DNA of 64,000 nt from Phalacrocorax aristotelis (Eukaryota > Chordata > Aves > Suliformes > Phalacrocoracidae), in the NCBI RefSeq assembly GCF_949628215.1, contig NC_134276.1, positions 7,157,690 through 7,221,689 of the forward strand. Direction: 5' to 3'. The notes beneath the pieces were generated by a model that was not told the DNA's origin, made no database searches, and was given only the letters and a program-made list of their open reading frames with translations. The position numbers were made by a program, and so were the translations under genes. Shown piece by piece: positions 58,137 to 64,000 of the stretch (its first letter is position 1; every line of letters starts with the position of its first letter).

Positions 58137-58191
58137 CTCTGTGCTGGATGGACTACAGTTAAACTGTCTAATCTCAGCCATGTAACTATAG
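58137..58191 (-). CDS. Possible unannotated first coding exon (block 1)
   Basis: The minus-strand acceptor ctacttctgcag and donor CACAGAG|gtaaat enclose 55 bp with ATG at 58179-58181, encoding MAEIRQFNCSPSSTE and ending in phase 0 as block 2 requires. Joined, blocks 1-4 would give 189 residues. Each piece alone is weak. Confidence 0.18.
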
Positions 58192-58504
58192 CTGCAGAAG
58201 TAGATCAGTGTATTCAAGAACTCCTGGGTTAGAAATGGTTTTCAGCCATCAGCTTTTAGATGTTAAAATCTACCCCCATTCTTTTTTTCTCTACTGAATT
58301 TAAATGGCTTATATGATTTAAAAATAGCATTAAAAATAGAACAACAGTTATGAAAAATTAAGGGTGATGTCCAAAAATCCAGTGTAATTGCACTTTAGGC
58401 ACCATAAGCAAAAGGTATGTGCCTAAGTCCTAGGTAGAACTCCAACAAATACCCAGGAGTAGCAAGCCCTTGGCTTTCTGTTCTGGTCCTGCCCACACAA
58501 AACT

Positions 58505-58537
58505 GTTATGGTCTCTTTTTTTTTTTTTTTTTTTTTT
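58505..58537 (+). repeat. Poly-T tract (about 22 T)
   Basis: A homopolymer run preceded by 'gtctc', the longest single-base run in the window. Confidence 0.85.
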
Positions 58538-58649
58538 GTCCATGCTGAATTTGCAGGTTGCCTATATCCCACCTGGGTATTACATCCGAGTGTAGCTCTT
58601 TCAGATGTGGATTGATTTTGTTTGTTTTTCAAGCCCGGGATAATTCATG

Positions 58650-61600
58650 TTAGTGGAAATGTCATTAAATCTGTCTTGTTTCTTAGTTATTAGAGTACTT
58701 GTCTGGAGATTAAGAGACCTGGATTAAAAACTAATACCCTTGGGTTACTCTCCTGTTCCCTCTGCCCTACTAGAACTGGACTGCTGTGTAGCCAGGAATG
58801 GAGGGCTGGCTGGATAAGGAGGGAAGTCAGGAGAGAGAGGGCTGGATTTGTAATGTGGTGGCCTGACTGAGAGAAAGTAGACCTGTGTTCTTGTTTCTGC
58901 TTGCAAGGTTGTGACATCACTTTAATAGTAATTTTGCGCTGTGGGTAGTGCAGCCCTAGGACCAGTTAAAAGTGAACCAAGAGAAACCTTCAGAGACCTG
59001 TCATATTTTTGGTAAACAAGGGGATGTGAGATTGAATCCTCCTGGGTTAAGTGGTTTTGGGGGCTCTGGTTTTGGGTGCTTCCTGGGTACATGCTGTGGC
59101 CACTGGGCAAGAGAGAGCTAACACCTTGCATAGCTGTGCTCTGAAAGAATGAGCCACTCCTGCAAAACTAAATAAATACCTGTTCAGGGACAGGCATTAT
59201 ACTCTAAACTCCTGATTTTGCTACCTCTGTCTGAGAAACAATTTTAATCCCAACCGTCTCCCTCTTTCCTATCCCTTGCTCTTCAGCAGCATGTGTAGGG
59301 TAAATCCTGCTCACGCAGTGTGATTTGACCCCATGCCTCATCCAGTGCAACCGTAGGCTGCTACAGAAACTGTTCCCTGCTCCTCACTGAGCACGTGTAG
59401 CAACTGGGTTTAGCTCCCACCACGCCTTTCTATGCTCTTTGCACCATGCACCTTGCTTTTCAGTGCCTGAGTGCTCTGTTAGGGTCTGGCCATAAACATT
59501 CAGTGAAACTGGTACCAATCGGGGAAAAGACTGGGTTTTGCGTGATATAGGCCAGCCCAGCAGCGCAAACAATCTCATGAGTGAAGTTTTCATGGCTGAT
59601 AGACTTCCTGTTATTCTTGCAATTTAATATCACTATTAAGGAGGACTGACGTTGCTGCTTGGTAGTTTCAAATTAGCCGGAATGAACCTGCTATTAGATG
59701 GAATATTCGTATTACAGGGCTATCCATTAAAACTTCACTATGCATGGGAAGATCAGTGATTTTCCTCTTAATAGGGAGCTGTAGTAAGCTTGTTAACCGT
59801 ATCTATTAAGAAACGAATGATAGCTCTGAAATAAAAACTTTGTTGCAAAGGTTAAGTAAATTTTGGTGACTGAGATGAGACCTGATTCTGGCTGTTCTTT
59901 CTGCAGACTGTAGGCTAGCTTTTCTTTAACCATTTTGATTTTTAACTTCTCTGGAAACTTCTCCAAAGGGCTGCTTCTCCCACCTCCCTCCTTAGCTTAC
60001 TTATTGTTTCTACAACTGCAGGACTCCTAAACAACATTCTTTTTCCTCTGGCATCTGATTTCTGCTGGTAATTGGGTTCTGTGTAAGGCCCTGTTTCCGA
60101 GTAGGTGTGTGCCTCAGGGTCTGTAACAAGGCCTAAGTTAATTGATGCAAGCTTTCTTAGTAGCCTTCAGATTACATCAATTATTAGGTGGGTAATTTTA
60201 ACCTTAAAAACTTGCACAAGTGAGTATCTAAGGTCAGTGGTTAGTCAGTCATCTGGTGAGAAAGGAAAGCCAAAGGGCTTGCTTTGTCCTCTGGCTCTTT
60301 GTGCTCATTAGTAATCAGCTAAACAGAGCTGTAGTTACCATAACAAGGTTGGTAGATGAAAAGCAGGGGGGCTGCAGTGACAAATTAGAGTGATTTAGGT
60401 GAGCAGTGGATGATTTTGTTTCCCACAGCTACTTGTTTATACAGTTAATTGTATCTGAAAATGATGGAGTGCCTTTTGCAACATTCTGCATGATCTCAGT
60501 TTTGTGTTGTGCTACAGGCAATGTTGCACTGGTTAAGCTGAGATCAGTTGCCTCCCTCGGTGGGTGGGGGAAGTGTGGGCAAAGATGACATAAAGTGCTG
60601 CCCTCTTGATTTGGCAGTTTTGCTCTCAACGTGTACCACAGAGCTGTATTGTGCACCCTCCTGCAGAGGAAACATGCTACCACCAGTGACCTGAGCAGTT
60701 GTGGCAGTGCTTCTGAGCAGGTCAAAGTGGCCCATAAAAGGGGCAACCGATGAATGCATGGGTTCCTAGTTTTACAAACACAGTGGAGGAAAATCAGTCT
60801 GTCAGTGATGGTGGCTGTCCTTGCTCAACTAGCTCATCACCTCGACTAAAACGAGGAGTGAGAGTGGGGACTCAAACTCAGAGATGCAACAGATACTGAC
60901 TAATGGATTCCCATAACAATGGGATGAAAATCATCAGAGAAGTCATGTGGACAGGCTTTGAAATGAGCCTTTTTCAAAGTTTCTTCAGCAACTGTATGCT
61001 TAAGAGTCTTCCAATTAGTGTCCAAGACTGAAACTGCTCTACAAAATATCTGTCAGCTCAACAGAGTGAGCATTAGTCTAAGTAAGTATTCGAATGCAAA
61101 TCCATGTTTGCTATTTGTAACAGGAATTTCTTTACATCAGTGGTGCTAGCTCCTTAGCAAAGTCCTCTTGTTAGAAATCCTGCGTTAGCAAAGAGTCAGA
61201 GCTACACGGTGACTGTAAACTGCAGCTTGGTTCTTTGCTTTCATATAGAAAAGATTATCTAACCAAAATGCAGGAAGTGTGTCACTTCCCAGTAACCACT
61301 GGTAGGAAAAACTTGTTAATTAGTTGCACTGTTCTGTACATTTCCACTCTTGAGTGGTATCAGTTTCAGGACAGAGTCCTAACTGAAAAGTACCCAAGTA
61401 CTTGCTAAATAGTAGGAAAGCAAGGAAGCAGGGTGGAGGTAGGATAGTTCCCCTGAAGTCTCCAATATCTAAACTTGTCAGCACCTCTACCTTGGGAACA
61501 TTGTAACTTTGATCTGCTTAAGGCTAACATTTGCTAAACCCATATGTTTAACAACAGGCATTTTTATCAATTCCACAGCTCTACTCTTTGGCGATCCATA

Positions 61601-64000
61601 TCAAGGAAATTTTTGTAGAAAACATCCTACAGGTACAATAAGGACTTTGTGAGCACCTGCCTAGGAAGAAACCAAAGTAAAGTAAATCACTAGTTACGAT
61701 TTACTGAGGGCTATAACTGCTCATAGAATCTGGGAATTTTTTTAAGCAAAGAGGAGGGGAATACAGGGTTAGCTGTGTCTTTGAACTTCCAGTAGCACAT
61801 GAAAAATTAGAAACCAGGCAGAGACTCCTTGTTCCAATATTTTTGGGAAAGTTCCTTTCAGATTTCTCATAAGTACAAGTATCAAAGTAAAGGACAGCCT
61901 AAGCTGAGCGAGGGAGAAATACACGCACAGCATGGTCTGCCCAGGGTAATTCTGCCACTTTAGCCTTTTGATAATTTGGGGGGTTTTTTTGCTTTTTTGT
62001 TTTTATGAACTTCCTAGTACATAACAGATCCTTTTGTTTGTCTTGCATCAAGAAGCAATGCTAATTGGCCTAGCGCAAGGAATGCCAAACCCGAACTAGA
62101 ATACGTGTCTTTTTTGGAAGAATGGGGCAAGGGAAGAAAAGGAAAGGGATTTGGCAGCCCCTGGTTATATGCACACATCCTCTGTGGGACATTGGGGGTG
62201 AGAGGAAGAGCAGGTGTGTTTCCCATTCTGCAACAGAAGTTTGTGAGAAGGGAAGGGAGGTGCTGTTGGTCCCTTCTCACTTTTTTCTTCCATACTGAAT
62301 CTGCGCATTTAAGATGGCAAGTCTCCAGAAGAAGAGGGTGAGTGCTTCTTTCCTGTAAAATGAAAGGAAGCCGATGGCATCTTAACAAAATCTTTTTAGG
62401 GAATTAATCAATTACTTGCATTATGAGTTTCAGGTTTTGGTGGGGAGGGCAATCTCTTCACTGTTTCTTGTGGAACTTCCTTGCTAGAATTTGAATCTGT
62501 CTCGTAATTATGTTGGGAAAACATTCAGAAAGAGCTAGCCATTAAATGCAGAACTGCATCAGATAAGCATACGTATGGTCAGGAGATAACTTCCCACCAA
62601 GTAATCTGTTTTCTTCCAATCTGTCTTAAATGTTTTAGTGTTTTACTTAAATCTGTTTTCAAGCAAGGTGTAAATACACTGTCTTAAGCTGGACCTTGTG
62701 TGGGTCTAATGCCAATGATGGCATGAAGAATGAGAAAGTGAGAATGGGAGTTTGAGTCTTGTGAGCTCCCCCCTTCTGCTTTTCGAGGGAGTCCAGTCCC
62801 TCTGTAAAGGGAGATGAGAATAATTGTTACTCAACAGACAGTGCTCTGCCTTCAGAGATCAAGAGGCTTGAGCCACCTTCGCTATTATATTTCAAGTCCC
62901 TTATCCTGAGGAAATAGTCTTCGTGTTGTAACTCTTGAGGAAAAGAATTAGCAAGTAGAAGAATGAAGTTCTTGCAAATGAACTATTATTAATTCAAGCA
63001 ATGTGCCTACTGATGCTAAACCACAAATGTGCCAATGGTATGGTGTGCAAGCAAGTAAACTAGATTTGAAGAACCTTAGGATTTATAATGAGGTATGCAG
63101 ATGTTGCTGATGTTAACTTGCTGGAATCACTGTAATTTTGAAGCTGCTTCAAAATTCTGGGTTTTTAAAGTAGTTTTATACCGATGGCTATGTAAAATAA
63201 ATGGCATGGCATCTATAGTTAGCCTGGCAAGCAAGGGTCACAGGGAAAAGAAAAATGTAGGTGTGTTTCTCTGAGGCTTCTCTTTAATTTATGAACCTTG
63301 TATTCCAGAGACCACATCCTCTTGAAACCACTGGCCTAATGATTGTATACCATAATCGGTATAGAGATTGACGTTCTTAGGCCCTGCTGCCAATATCCAA
63401 GCCCTATGAAAGAAATGGCAAGCTGCCATATGTGATTAGAGGGGTTGGGCCACAACCAAAGGCAATGATTCTTTTTCTTTTCCAATTTTCAGTTGTTGAC
63501 TTTTATCTTCTTTCTGTTATAAACATTTTGCTCTCTTGTTTTGTTTTACACAAAATTTACTCTGAACAATTGCCTGTATAATCTTCAGAGTGATTAAGGT
63601 CTTGACTTCTTACCAAACAGGAGTAAAATGAAATCCCAGGCAGAGCCGTGTGGACGGGCAAAGCAGATGTTACTGCAGGAAAGCGGTAATTTTCTCAAGT
63701 GCTTGCGTTACTCTAGCTGCATATCTTCCTCTTCCAGCTGGCTGAAGATCATTATATAAGGCTGTCAGTGAGAATGTTTCAGGATTGCAACTATTTTGCA
63801 GGTTAAAAACAACAACAGGGATCATTTTGGTACTGTTGAGGGGCGGGTAAGGTGTAAGGAAGATTTGTTGTGGATTATATTTTTAATTTTTTCACTATTG
63901 TGGCTGCTTTGAGCAGTTTTCTGGTCCTATAATTGCAGAGTAGATTGTTTCCCTTGATGGTATTGCAATGAATATGCATGGAACAACATGTAGGTTTATT
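58650..64000 (+). other. Presumed SYTL2 intron 1, no coding exon seen
   Basis: About 5.3 kb in which none of the conserved SYTL2 N-terminal coding sequence was found. A splice-bounded 65 bp block at 63621-63685 and a donor-like site at 62340 are too weak to call. Sequence near 58680-58730 ('agtacttgtctggagattaa', 'gagacctgg') resembles the head of an old tRNA-derived SINE. Confidence 0.5.

Noticed and set aside
58650-58735. tRNA-like head ('gtacttgtctggagattaa ... gagacctgg')
   Set aside because: The B-box part is degenerate; cannot distinguish an old SINE from chance, so not listed as an element.
62289-62340. MASLQKKR-like short frame ending at a gtgagt donor
   Set aside because: Too short and without promoter or conservation evidence to call an alternative first exon.
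63621-63685. Splice-bounded 65 bp block at the right edge
   Set aside because: The acceptor has a poor pyrimidine tract, the donor (gcg|gtaatt) is weak, and the peptide is not the SYTL2 N-terminus.

Overview
This is a vertebrate, almost certainly avian, nuclear window. The evidence is split genes with GT-AG introns, several 5'-truncated CR1 retrotransposons of the type that dominates bird genomes, an avian-type solo LTR, and CpG-island promoters. The species cannot be named from the sequence. The order PICALM - CCDC83 (opposite strand) - CpG island matches the vertebrate block PICALM-CCDC83-SYTL2 (human 11q14). Gene names rest on recognised exon-encoded peptides, except SYTL2, which rests on synteny only. 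|| Layout: (1) 1-16,825, + strand: 3' part of PICALM, with five internal coding exons, a skipped alternative last exon (14,310) and the canonical last exon encoding IQFM-stop (15,383), then a roughly 1.4 kb 3'UTR. The introns hold a solo LTR and a CR1 tail. (2) 16,826-22,590: gene-poor spacer between convergent 3' ends. (3) 22,590-46,000, - strand: complete CCDC83 coding sequence in ten phase-consistent exons (415 codons plus stop), including a GC-AG intron. Two near-identical CR1 copies in inverted orientation flank exons 5-8. A CpG island at about 45.83-46.06 kb carries a perfect RFX X-box and a CTCF-core match, with strongly C-skewed sequence (G-rich in the transcript) beside it. (4) 46-54 kb: intergenic, with four CR1 fragments. 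(5) 54.25-55.2 kb: large CpG island, the presumed SYTL2 promoter firing rightwards, with signs of divergent leftward transcription. (6) 55.2-64 kb: presumed SYTL2 intron 1, with one good candidate non-coding exon (56,796-56,873) and, on the opposite strand, a set of phase-compatible open exon-like blocks that could be an unannotated small gene. || PICALM (clathrin/AP-2 adaptor) and CCDC83 (coiled-coil protein, testis-type expression in mammals) are not known to cooperate; they are ordinary neighbours. No RNA genes, CRISPR or prokaryote-type systems were seen. The most unusual items are the antisense exon chain at 55.26-58.19 kb, the inverted CR1 pair around CCDC83 exons 5-8, the alternative PICALM C-terminus with a DPF motif, and the regulatory architecture of the CCDC83 island.
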